Positions 1 through 12,600 of a DNA stretch of 64,000 bases are shown here, piece after piece; positions within the stretch are counted from its first letter, which is position 1, and each line of letters opens with the position of its first letter. The stretch is taken from contig NC_092573.1 of the NCBI RefSeq assembly GCF_037975245.1, forward strand, positions 1,730,001 through 1,794,000, given 5' to 3'. The notes under the pieces are model-generated. The model did no database searches. It saw nothing but the letters and a program-made list of their open reading frames with translations, and was not told the DNA's origin. This DNA is from Apostichopus japonicus (Eukaryota > Echinodermata > Holothuroidea > Aspidochirotida > Stichopodidae). The translations under genes and the position numbers were made by a program.

Positions 1-40
1 GTGGAGGCTGAAAGATTTTTTTCACTGTTCTGGACTAACC
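1..40 (+). repeat. End of a tRNA-derived SINE (third copy)
   Basis: The first bases read GTGGAGGCTG, then a T-run, then CACTGTTCTGGA. This matches the junction between tRNA head and body in the SINE copies at 18915-19055 and 60862-60985. The tRNA-like part lies off the left edge. Confidence 0.6.
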
Positions 41-541
41 AATACTTTAAATGGTAATTAAAGTTGGCTACCCAAAGAGATTGATGTAAAATACAGGTGC
101 TAATTCAGCCAAAAAAAGAAATTGTGCCCGCTCCTTAATGTAAAGTTTGATCTATTTCATCTTTACTTTCGTCTCAAAACTTTTCAAGTTGGGTTGTTCA
201 TAAAAATTTGGGAAACTAATTTATGGAATGTCACTTATATATCCATTAGGCAAACTTAAAGGGTAGTTTCGATTGCCCAATAGTTCATTTGAGACCATCA
301 AAAGGGAAAATGAAAAGGGTAATTGGAACAAATCAGCTAGGCCTTCAGGGGATTGTCATAACCAAACATAATGAAGAAGCAAAGATCAACCACTGAAAGG
401 TTTAGTGAGGAGAGGAAATAAAAGGTGTGAAGTACTGGAGATCAAACACTAGGGTTACGTGAAAGATTTGATCTTAGTGAAAATGAATAGAAAACGTTTG
501 CCCCATAGGGTCCGAGAGTGACTGTTGAGACTGGTACATAC
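41..541. other. Intron sequence, no feature seen
   Basis: AT-rich intron downstream of EGF 9. No EGF-like exon, splice pair or repeat was recognised. Confidence 0.5.
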
Positions 542-667
542 TGAGTGAAGGCAGCTCACAGTTCCTGCCACGCCGATCATCCACACATGTACACAGGAAA
601 AGATTATCTCCTGTGACGGTGCAGAAACCGTCATGAAGACATGGATTGGGGGTACAGGAGTTCATGA
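542..667 (-). CDS. Exon 12: EGF domain 9 (last exon visible)
   Basis: Phase 1-1 exon of 42 codons: NSCTPNPC, HDGFC, FLCTC, DRRGRNC. Acceptor TTGTCAG, donor GTATGT. The clean donor with an open phase shows the gene continues to the left, beyond the window; no further EGF exon was seen at 1-541. Confidence 0.85.
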
Positions 668-3600
668 CTGACAACAAGGAGACAGAGAGAGATAAAAGAA
701 CAATACATGACAACAGAAACAGTAAATGTGGACGTAAAAAACATAAAAGGGAAACAATCAATGATAACACATATTTTAATGGGTAATTTTGACATAGGAA
801 AACCTGGACAAGGTAAATGATGGAAAGAGGCAAAAGTATGGGAAAAAAGGAAATTTGAAAACAAGACTTTAGAGTGAAACCAGATAGAGAGCAAAATATT
901 AATGTAGTAACACCATTGAAGATTAGTATACAGAGGAGGGAGAGATTGGGTGGGGCCCGGGCATGGTTATGGTCAATTTCATACAAACTCTATTAATTTT
1001 GTACATATATATGTAAAATATACAATAGAGATGTCAAATTGGTAAAAGGTGACAGATTGCTTCTTAAAATATTGCACGACATTGTTTTTAGCAAGGATAC
1101 ACCTTCCTTGATCATATACTATAGTTTCATAAATAAAAATACATATATATATATATATATGCAAATTATTATTGAAAACTTTAGCATAAAATATACCAAT
1201 CATTGTATAATAAAGCAGTACTGAAGACTCAAAGTATCTATAGATATTTAAAAAAAGGCTATGAACAAAAATGGAATCCAATTTTCATTCTTATAGTTGC
1301 CCATGTTCATGAAGTAAACAATTAATACTGTAATTACTCATTTAAGACAAGAAACTACCGCTAGTCAGAATAGTCATGGCCTGTAATATTACATTCCAAC
1401 TTTCACTTCATTATGTTCCCAACTTTGCCCTATTTCTTTATATACTTGTTTCTTTAGATCCAATTCTTGATATGTGTGTTTGACATCAATGGTACGCTAC
1501 ATGCCTAAACTATGGCTACTGTAGTGCCTGTAGGTGGCTCCAACAGTTTCCTGTTACAAGGATTAAAACTACCAAAACTTTTTACTGCTGTTTCTAGTGT
1601 TCCTGTGTACAAACCTGCAGGTACTTCACAATTACTTCCTGTCCTGCCTCCAACACATACACATGAAAAAGATGAGCCATCTGCACTGCAGCTACCACCA
1701 AACAAGCATGGATTGGGTAAACAGGGAGTTGGAGGCACTATGAAAAAAAAATTAAAAAAGATAAACATATTATTTTCAAACCAGCTTGGTATCGCATGTA
1801 CATGAATATTTCTCAACGTAATCATGCTGTAATAAGCTATACCTGATTATAGTATTTATGTACTGTTCCTAAATATGAAGTGTAAAACTCTAATTTTGAT
1901 AATGGCATTAATGCATCTGGCAACAGAAGTGCCAATGAATAGGCGATTAATAATGAAGCTGTTAAAGAGAGATTTGGATCATGGTGGTTGTCTTGTCATG
2001 CACAAACTATTAACCTTTTACACACAAACAAACAACACTTTACAAAGTGAAGAAATAAAAAAATATAAAAAACCTAAACAAAGCAGATGTACCTATTTGA
2101 ATTTCGCAGTTAGTACCACTCCGGTCTGGAGGACAGGCACATGTGTAAGTGTCCAATCCTGTCCGAAAACAGACACCTCCTGCTTGACATGGCTGATCAA
2201 GGCATGGATCTAAAAAAATTCATTAAGCATGGATTTTGCTGACCAGAATAATCTGCGTACTTAATTTGTGCTATGTGTTGTAACTTCTTTAACTATGTAA
2301 GTAAGTAAAACAACAGAAAACTGAGTGGGGAGCCATCAACAAGGGAAAAGAGCAAAAGAAATATATGGCTAGAAACGGAATTCGAACCAGTGACCTCTAG
2401 ATTACAAGCCCAGCGCTCCTACCAACTGAGCTTTCCAGTCCTTAGTTGGAGGCGATACGGACATAGCCTTTTCTTTGCTGGGGGCGCCAGTCAGATGCCT
2501 CATTACCCTTGCATACTGTGTAATCAGAGATCACTCCCCAGTTTTTATTCAATAACATCCACAGAGAAAGCAGCAAGGAAGGGATTTTGAGAGAAATTCC
2601 GCTTTCTATGTGAGACCCCATTCTCGCCATAAATTTCTTTGATCTTTGCCCATCTTGAACCATGTGTTGGCTTCAGTTGCAAAACGAAAACTAAGGATAC
2701 ACTATGAATGATTTGCATGTAAATAACTATAAAAAACAATGTAACAATTCTACAGGCATAATTACAAAATTTCAAGCAGTCTACTGAATCTGTTAAAGTC
2801 TCAATACGGAAAATAAACTTCTGAAGCACATTCTATGTTTCTTATTCTAAATGCACTCTGACCAGGTGGGTTTAATGGAGAAAAGCTGTCGCAATCGAAA
2901 GAAAGAAATTTATTTTCTGTTGCCCTTATGGTGCGAATGATTTACCATAAAATCACTGCCTCCGCCCATATCAGCAGGTTCATTACACAAAATGTAACCT
3001 ATATATACTTGTATCGTTCACTCTTTATGTCCAATGCCATAGGGTCGTAAATAAAACAGAGAGATTTGTTTGGTGCATCTGTTGGATGGGGCTTGCAAAT
3101 TTTGAGTGAAGTGTGTAGAATCTACGGACTCGTTAAAAAATCTGGAATTTTATTTAGCTCAAAGTCTTAAAACGACAGATAACTCAATAAAACTAATGAT
3201 TATTCATATGAAAATTGCATAGAAAGATGTTATTTTCACTGAGCTTTTTTGGCAGTAAGCTGGAAAGATGGAAGTCAAAATTTGGCACACACACATTGAG
3301 ACTTTAAAGTATTGGCATTGAAACGCCCCGTTACTCAAAACTACATTATGCATATTTTTATCAGTCACAATGTAAGTATCAAGAGTCTTATTGTCAGAAA
3401 TGGAAGAAATGAATATTTATGTTTTTACTGTTTTGTTGACTAAATACTAACACACAGACAGGACAGAATTCAAGGGGTGAGGGGGGGGGGGGGAGAAGTG
3501 ATGACAAATAATACATTAACATAAATATAAACAAATGACAAAAAATCAAACAAAACAAGCAAAACGGAAGACATCAAAGAGGAAAAAAGTACAATTTGAA

Positions 3601-6600
3601 AAGGAAAATGTTTAAAATCAAGAGGGGAAAATGAAACATACTGCCAGGAATCTGACAATTGGCGCCACTTCTGCCATTGATGCATGTACAATTGTAAGTG
3701 TTCATAATGACAGTACATAAACCTCCGAACACACAAGGGTTAGGGTTGCAGGGATCTGACAGAAAGAAGGTGAAAGAAAATAAACAAACATGGAAAACAA
3801 TATAAGACAACAAATGACACAGATTATTCTTGGGAGGATAGGTAGGACAGATTTGTTTGTAGCTCAACGTAAATTATTAATGAAGTTGAATAAAATTAAC
3901 ATTTCAAATAAATTATTGGTTCCCAATGCAAGGAAGACATTTTCATGAACACTGAAGAATACATCACATGACAGATCAGTCAGTAATTTTTTTCCCCCAT
4001 TTTTCATTTCATAGAACTTACAGTACAATACAAGACAAGGTCAGAAATAAATAAATAAAACAAACAAGTAAGAAGTCCTAGTCAAAAAGTGATTAAGGGG
4101 ATGATTTGCTGTAACATAAAGAAAATCACAATCAAATCTGTGTGTAATTGTAGTACTGTGATGCTTGAAAGGTCATCCACATTGATACTAGCTTAATGTT
4201 GCCATTAAAGTGTCTTCTTTACTAAAATATATTTCTTTCTGCAGTTTCTAATCCTTGAAGGATTATCCCATAGTAGGTTTTTCATGCTTCTCACTCACAT
4301 AAAATCTAAAGAGGGTGCTGTGGCAGTAAAAATGGATGTTTTAATTTGGATCATTTGTCAGATATTTCTTACAAAATCTGAAGGCAATTCATTTGCCTTC
4401 ATGTCTCAGCAATCGGTTGAAACGACCTTCAAATACCTTGAGTGTTTTCGCAATTTGGACCCGTTCTGCCAGGGATACAAATGCAGCTATAGGTGTCGAC
4501 GTCTGTCCTCACGCAAGTTCCAGCACCCTGACATGGGTTAGAGAGGCATGGATCTGAGAGGAAAAACACTTGACATAATTAGCTTTAGAACCAGATGTGG
4601 TGTAATAATTTAATGCACAGCAAGATAAGCAGAGACAACTATCACTTAATATACCTTTTTAAGAAAATAAAATATTACAGCATTCTGGTGAACTTTGACT
4701 TTAATTTTTCTTTACATTTTCCGGGGGTTGGAGATATTGAAATTTTTGACCAAAAGTCATTACAAAGATGCACAATAAGCCTTTGTTTTCTTCAAAATGT
4801 ACATTCAAGATTACAGTATATTTCAAAAGTTTAGTACCGGTACATAATAACAGCCACGTACTATATCCCTTGGAATTGTGTAAACTTTACAAATGCCTTC
4901 AGGGGAAAATGACTCAAGCTTTAAGGTCAAAACAATTGGATGTAAAGCAACAGAACTTCAGATACACACTACTGTAAGTGAGTATTCCTGAATTTGAACC
5001 ATTATAACATAACTGTCCTTGCAGTGTATAAATGTGAAAACATTTCCAATAGTAACTTCAAAAATAGCATATAGAAACAATTTCCACTTTACAGCGGGAG
5101 GATCAGGTTGGATAAAAAAAGATCAGATAGAATTAGATAGCCAAGTAAATAAATCAGACTTTAAAAATCAACTTTTGAATCACATGAAAGTGAGAAGACA
5201 TCTTCTATTCCCAGGGCCTACTACTTGACTACGTACCCTGTGGCTATAGCCTCCATGAGCCCCTCCCCCTACCCTTCTCTTCAGGCATCGGTATATGAGC
5301 AAAGTTAACTTACCCATAATGCTACGGTCACAGGTAGGCCCAGTAAAGCCTGTTGGGCATGTACACAAGAATTGTGTTTCGTCAATCACTAAACAAATGC
5401 CATTTTGCAGGCAAGGGTTTGTTGAACATGGATCTTACATGAGAAGGAAAGAGAAGTGGAAGAATTGACCAATTTGCTTTCAAACATACTCAAATGAAGT
5501 TTGTTGCATAAACTGTTGCAAATATCAATAGTTGTCCTTCAGTGCTCAAAACTTTGAAAGCAACTTTATATGATTGGTCTGGCCTACTTTTGATACAATA
5601 GTACATTGGTCAAACATTGTTCATGCTCATAAAGAACCTAGACTAAACACCAGATGAATGCACAATTTTGGGAGAGACAAAAAAAAACTCCCATCTGTTG
5701 GAAAATGGAAGCAGGGATGTACTGTAGCTGGTTGGTGATGTTTGGCATTAAAGACTCGCCCCAAACTGCGTGTTGCCCTCTGAAAAAAAGTTAACTTTCG
5801 GTGCTTGCCAGTGAAGTTTTCTTCTTGTCGCTACAAAATGCAGACAGTTATGAAACGTGATACCTTGTTATCTTTATCTGGACCTGAGATGTCCAGCGCT
5901 GCTATGTACACTGTGTTGTGGGTATTGGCTGTAGCTGCATGTATTGACTGTACACTAGTGTCTAATTACCGACGGTAGCAAGCTGTGTGTGTGATGGAGG
6001 TGTCTAACACTTCTGTTACACCTCATTCGAAAACTAGGTCAGTTTACCGGCATCAGACGTTTCTTTGTGCGCGAGTCTTCACTCCCTTTAATTGGTATTC
6101 TTTGCTCCTGACCAGCACCAATCAGAAACTGTCACCTTACTGATCTGCAAAGCCGATTGCTGCAAACAGTACTTGTGGTTCATCGGTAGGGGTAAATTCT
6201 AGACAATCTAACATATATAATGAACTAATTTAGCCAGGACATTGGCAACTGGCGACCAGCACATTTTTGAGTCATGGTTTCATCGCTGAATACGAGTTTT
6301 ATTGTAATGAGATTGTTGTGGTCAAACGGTTAAGGCAGTGGACTTGTGATCTAAGGATTGCAGGTTTGGGTCCTAGCCAGATCATTACAGTGTGTCCTTG
6401 GGCAAGGCACTATATCTTCCATTACCTCTCTTCCCCCAGGTGTATAAAATGGGATCTTACGAGGTAACTTGTACATATAGTTGCGTGCTCCGGTCTGTGG
6501 CTGCACCCTATGGGATGTTCCCCTGAGGACATGTGGATGTGGTTACCCAGGAGAGATTGTTTGAATTGTGCACACATTGGTGTGTGGGTGTGACAAGTTA

Positions 6601-9600
6601 CCAATGACCAGGGGTTTTGTTGTAAAGTCGTGTAAGGAGGCCTTAACTAGCCTCAAACCAGGCTAAAAACCTTTAACATTTAATGTCAAACTAGCAGCAG
6701 CAATAAAAGCAATATCAATGACTTACCACCAAGCTGGCATGTATCGCCTCTTCTTCCAGCGGTACAGAGGCACAGAAAGGCATCCGGCCCTGTTTCCACA
6801 CAAGTTCCTCCCATCATGCAGGGGTTTGGAGAACATGAGCCTAACAATGAAATATGAATCATACGTCAAATCAGTGGCCACTTTCTTAGTCAAGTTGCTC
6901 TGCTTCCAAATTAAAAATTAAACAATGTACTTTACTTTCAAGCAGACCTTTACACTGATCTTGATAAATATTAAAGTTGATATTGTATAGATCAATAAAA
7001 TCATGCCAGAATTCGTTAGCTAGATTCTAAGATATGATTTATTTGAAATAATGAAGACAATCTGGCAACCTTTGAACCTTACCATCTCGAAATTGCTTTA
7101 TTTATAAACTACACGAAAGACCCAGAGTGAGGAAATTGTAATAGATTAATAGAATGAATGGATGTGTATAAAACTTGAGTTTCTCTTCACAAATGGCATT
7201 TCTGACACATTTTAATAAATGACAGGACTGAGTGTTTATAAGATTGTTTGACTTTTGGACAACCACATTGTGCGCACTCTATCTAGTAGTATAATTAGCA
7301 TATTTAGCAATATTGCAAAAGGGAACAAACAATACAAATCTTTTCATATTAGAATTTTCTTTCAGAGTGTCAGGTATAGAATTAAAAGGAAAGTGAAGAG
7401 GAGAACGTATTTTAGACCACCCAGTTGGGATAATTCTTTTTATAATGTACTGTACTGTCATGTCCTGCTTCAGAGCACTCATAGTGTCAGTATGAGCAGT
7501 ATGAATATCATGTTTCTATCAGATAATGGTTAGGAACTATTTGTACTGTCAATACGAGTGCTTTGAAGCATGGTATGGGAGGAGAGTTTAGAGAGGTATT
7601 AGCATTAGGAAATTGTCCCAACTGGCTGTTTAGACTGATGAGCTTAAAACAAACAGAGATATGACTTCATAGCATTTTCATAACAAACTGACAGCAAAAT
7701 GTTTTGTTTTTCTTCATTTTGTTCACTAAACTGTTTCGGCTTTGGATTGGAAAGGGTTTCCAACTTTGCTTTAGGATGTATCTATGTTGAGTGATTGACA
7801 CACAAACAACAATAGTCTATGTTCTTAATGCATCTCAATACCGAAGGAAGTCAAAAACCTGTAATAGAGAACCTACAATATATCTTTATTTCAAACTTTA
7901 GACTATAAGGTTCAAACTTTGGGGAATGAAAAATATGCAGTACAATTATTTGGAAGTAACTAAGTCATTTATTTGGAATAAAATAACTTAAATATTTGAT
8001 AAAGTATTTATTTAAAAAAATATTCATCAGCAGGAGCTCAAATGTTAAATGCAAAGAAACATAAGTATTTAAATAAAATCAACTGAATCTGGGATGTAAT
8101 ACCTGCCACACTTTCACACATATCCCCAAATGTGTTAGGTGGACACTGACAAAAGAAGCCATTAGTTTCTGATGTAAGACATGTGCCTCCTCTTTGACAT
8201 GGCTGTGAATTGCAGGCCAATCCTGATGGATGTGAAAAAAGAAGGGAAAAAAAGATAAAAATTGATATAGAGTGGAACTGAACAGCATTTATCAACCAAC
8301 AAACTCTACACAAAATACTGAATTGAAGCCATGTCTTGCTGGTTCAAAATGTTGAGGCTGTAACTCGTGAGCTAGCTGTACAGGAAAAAGTTCCATTCAA
8401 AAATGTGGTTACAATCTGACAAGGTAATGCAGCAACTAGTAACACAATATCTGTCAGCTGTGCAGCTACAAAAGCTCCAAAGTTATGCTACACAGTATTT
8501 ACATAGGCCCTAGGCCTATTAAATTAAAGGCAAGTTGTTGGGAGAGCGAACGATACTATTTAGAATCTGTACCATTCCTAACCCCTAACCCTACTTCCTA
8601 ACCCTATTCCCTACTTCCTAACCCCTAACCCTACTTCCTAACCCTAATTCCTAGCCCCTAGTAAACTTTCCCATCATATGGTACGGATTCTAAAGTTAGG
8701 CCGAGCGAACACATACTATAATACATCATACTACTACTTACTAATACTAATTGTCTACCAGTACCACATGTACACCTGAGTTAATCAGCATAGGTCTACG
8801 CCTGGGCTAGATCTAAACGAGTAGGCAATAAGAAGTGGTGACCGTTCGCTCATTCCCAGTCGCATGTCTTTGTTACATTTTTTACTGTTTACTTTTTCAC
8901 CTTTCTACCATCTTTGGATACGAGCTTAAACATAGTGCATCAGTTGGACGGAATAGACAATAAAATTGTGCGAACATGCACACATAACTGGATTTTCGAT
9001 CACTAATAGCGTGGAAATCAACTGAAGTTTCCTTTCACAGTTGATTGGTCGGCTATATTGCAACGCCAATAGTTCTATATATATGTCATTGCTTCCCAAA
9101 TTCACATAGTGATGGTTAACCCTACCGTCGAGAAGTGCCTTTTCATGACAACCTGCATTCAATGTACTCCATTTTCAAGTGGTATAATTTTGACACAATA
9201 ACACGTTTGAAGACGATGTTTTACGAATCAGACGCATGTGGATTAAATAACAGAAATTTAATTTCTGTGATTCATTGTAGTCCTGTCGATAATACAATAC
9301 TTGAAAGGGTACTGCATGAAAACAATGAATCTGTGCACATATATACGTACGGTTATCAAATTCACAGTTGTCTCCCATAAATCCAGCTCGACATTCGCAA
9401 AGAAATCCATTCCCATTATCTCTTGCGAAGCACGTTCCGCCATTTAAACACTGTGATTGAAATGAGCAGGGATTCACTCCTGTGCAAGATGAAGAAAAAA
9501 TTCACAAATATAGGACGTTTTATTTCTATTACTAATCTTCTGTTGGTAAGGACACTATGTGAGTGGTTCGCGGGGGCAATTCAATCCGAAAGAGTAGGCT

Positions 9601-12600
9601 ACCATGTGAAATAACATTCTAGGCATAGGCCAGAGATGAAGAGCAATATTCACATTGTTGCTCGGAGAGCTATACTGTTCCCTTTAGTTTATAACAAAAT
9701 AAGAAGGACCCAGAGTCTCTAAAATGACGGTCCCCGATCGAGGACTCGACCAGTAGAATCTTAGAAAAAGACAGGAAAAACGCCAGACAACTGAACACAT
9801 TATATCTTCAAATTCAGTTGCAATCCTTAAAATGTCCGTCGAAGCATTTTAAAAAAGGTGACAACACAGTACAAAAGGAAAACCGACTCTAGGCAGACCA
9901 CTTCGTTCGTTCACAACCCTCTGAGAGAAGTTCTTACGTTCATGTAGTTTACCGCAAGAATTCTGCAACTTAAGACAATATATTGATATAGGTTAGGCCT
10001 ACTGATTTAAGTGGTGAAAGAAATGAGATGGTTACAATGATAGGCTAACAGCGGTTATCACGTGACTTCTATAATCACACTTACTTGTTATCACTTCTGA
10101 TTCGATCGCAACCCAATATGTGGTTAAATCTTGCACCACTGTGGCTCTATGGGCACAAAGGGGGAAAAACAACTATGAGCTTAATTGGTTAAAAAATACA
10201 ATAACACTTTCGGGTCTTGTTATGGTAAACGTTAATAAGCGTTTCATATCGAATCATGATTCCATTCGAGTTTGAAACCCAAATTTTCGAAACTGTTCAA
10301 CAGGAGAAAATTTGAAACGAATCATTACGAACATAAAATTAATTACATTTCCTACATTGAAAACTTTACGGTGAGTATACTGATGGGTACGGCTTATTTG
10401 TACTTTAAAATTTGTCATAGAATAATGCAACAATCCCCTAATAATACGCCCATCCTTGGCAGGTGTTTAATCATTATATAAAACTAAATAAAGAGAGGTG
10501 AGAGGTGCAGATGTTAATAATACAGAAAGTTTAGACTATTACACAAGTCACGGGAATAAATATATGAATTCCCATACGCTGTATCAATGAACGCGAGATA
10601 ATACTGTTTTTGAATCACAGAACTGCTATAGTATACTGAACTCAGGGTCTGTTTATATTTATATATATATTTTATTTGGGGCGTTATAAGTGGAACGTTT
10701 TGAGTCACCACCTAAGAACGGACCTCACCACGGCTATATGTTAGACTTAACAGTCCAATCGTTGAATTGATGTTGTCATTTCTCGAGAATGAAATGTGGT
10801 TTAAAAATACACTCATGCGTGGACTGACATCAGTGCACTTTGACCCATACACAAGGTTGTAGGAACCGGGGGGCTGGGGGCGCCAGCCCCCAGTGAAAAA
10901 TATGGTGGGCGGAAGTAATATTTCGCCCCCCCCCCCGCTTCGCAAGTCAGAAAACCCCTTTTTCATTTCCAAATGAGAAAAAAAAATCTCATTTGGAGTA
11001 CCAAATTGCATCTAAGGCCAGGTGAAAATGCAAAATTGTTTACAAAATGGAGTGGGTGTTGAAGTGTGCTATATTGCACCAAATTGCATCTGAGGCCAAC
11101 TGGAAATGCAAAAAAATCCAAAGGGGGAGGGGGACACCCTTTCCCCTTAAACCCCTTCCCCAGGCCGGCCATCAGTCTTCAGCCCCACCCCCCCCCCACT
11201 CAAAAGTACCTTCATACGCCACTGCCCATACAAAATATCAAAATGGAATTTGTACCTAGCCTAGGACTTTCAAATAAACATTGAAGTCACGAACCTAGAT
11301 TCCCTTCCTATCTGCTTTCCTCGACCTACTCCGTGGTTTTTTAAAAGAACTTTTAAAACGATGTGTTGGAGAGTATATGCTATATATTTATTTATTGTAC
11401 ATAGTAGGAGAGTTTGTTTCTTTGTAATATTCTGTATGTTGTAAAGACGTGTGAGGGGGCCTTGATCTCAAACAAGACTGTAAACCTTCAACTTTAACTT
11501 TATGTTAGTGGGGAGAGCGTGTTTATACCTTGATTTTACCATGGGGTGAGGGGAACTTTCAGCCCCTAGGGGTAAACATGGTTGCACCTACATTACTAGC
11601 TATACTATTTGCTTTACAACTGATATGCTAACGTTGTCAAGTTAAGAAAACTATACCATCTTCACTCATGTATAGGTCTACTGCAAATCATAAATGTTCC
11701 ATTACTAATATCTTACCTTGAACTCATAAAATATTTTCCGAATCATTCTGAATGGTTTAGTAAATTATAGCTATATGAAATTATTTTGGAAAGTGGATAA
11801 CTAAGCCTCAATTTCGTGTACATTTATTCGCTTTACGGAATGGGTATAATCCTATGGCCAACGGTCTTGTGTTCACATATGCATGGTATTATATGCAGCC
11901 TACATAATTAAGCCACGGTTCCTATAAAATGGAGCGAAATTTTGTGTGTAGGCTATATGTTTCAAGAACCAAAAATCTTGCTGCTAAAAAGTGTTGTCAA
12001 AAGTGTTGTCCTTGTGTATCGTGTATGTGTAAATATATTTAGCCTACAACTTATAACCGCGAGAACAAGAATAAAATCCACCCTTAAAGTATAGGCCTAT
12101 ATATCAAATAGGCTTAGAAGGTATCCCTCATAACGCATTGACAATGGTTACCATGGTAACACGAATTGATAAAAACGCGTCTCTCTTCTTATTACCAGAA
12201 TAAAATATGAGCCATTATCAATTTTTCAGTAAATCTGAGTCGCCAAATTAAGGACAGCTAAATTATATTTCCAATGTATATTATATGCCTACGTAGTTAC
12301 AAGTTTACGTGAAAGGCAAACTTTAACTTTGTGCCGTACGTAGCGTATAAATAAAGGTGTTTTGAATTGAATTTGCACGGAAAAATGCGACGGATAAGAA
12401 AGAAAAGGGCTTTTTCAAGCTCAATAAAAGTGTTCAAGATAAAAAAAAATAGAGCACAATCTTAACTAATTTGCGTTCATTAATCATGCGTTCATTAATT
12501 TATCATTACTTCTAATTGTCAGACCATGCCTTCATACGTTCTTGTTCGAACGTGTTATTGTGTTTCAGCTTTGCTCTGAACACAAAGACTATACAAGGTG

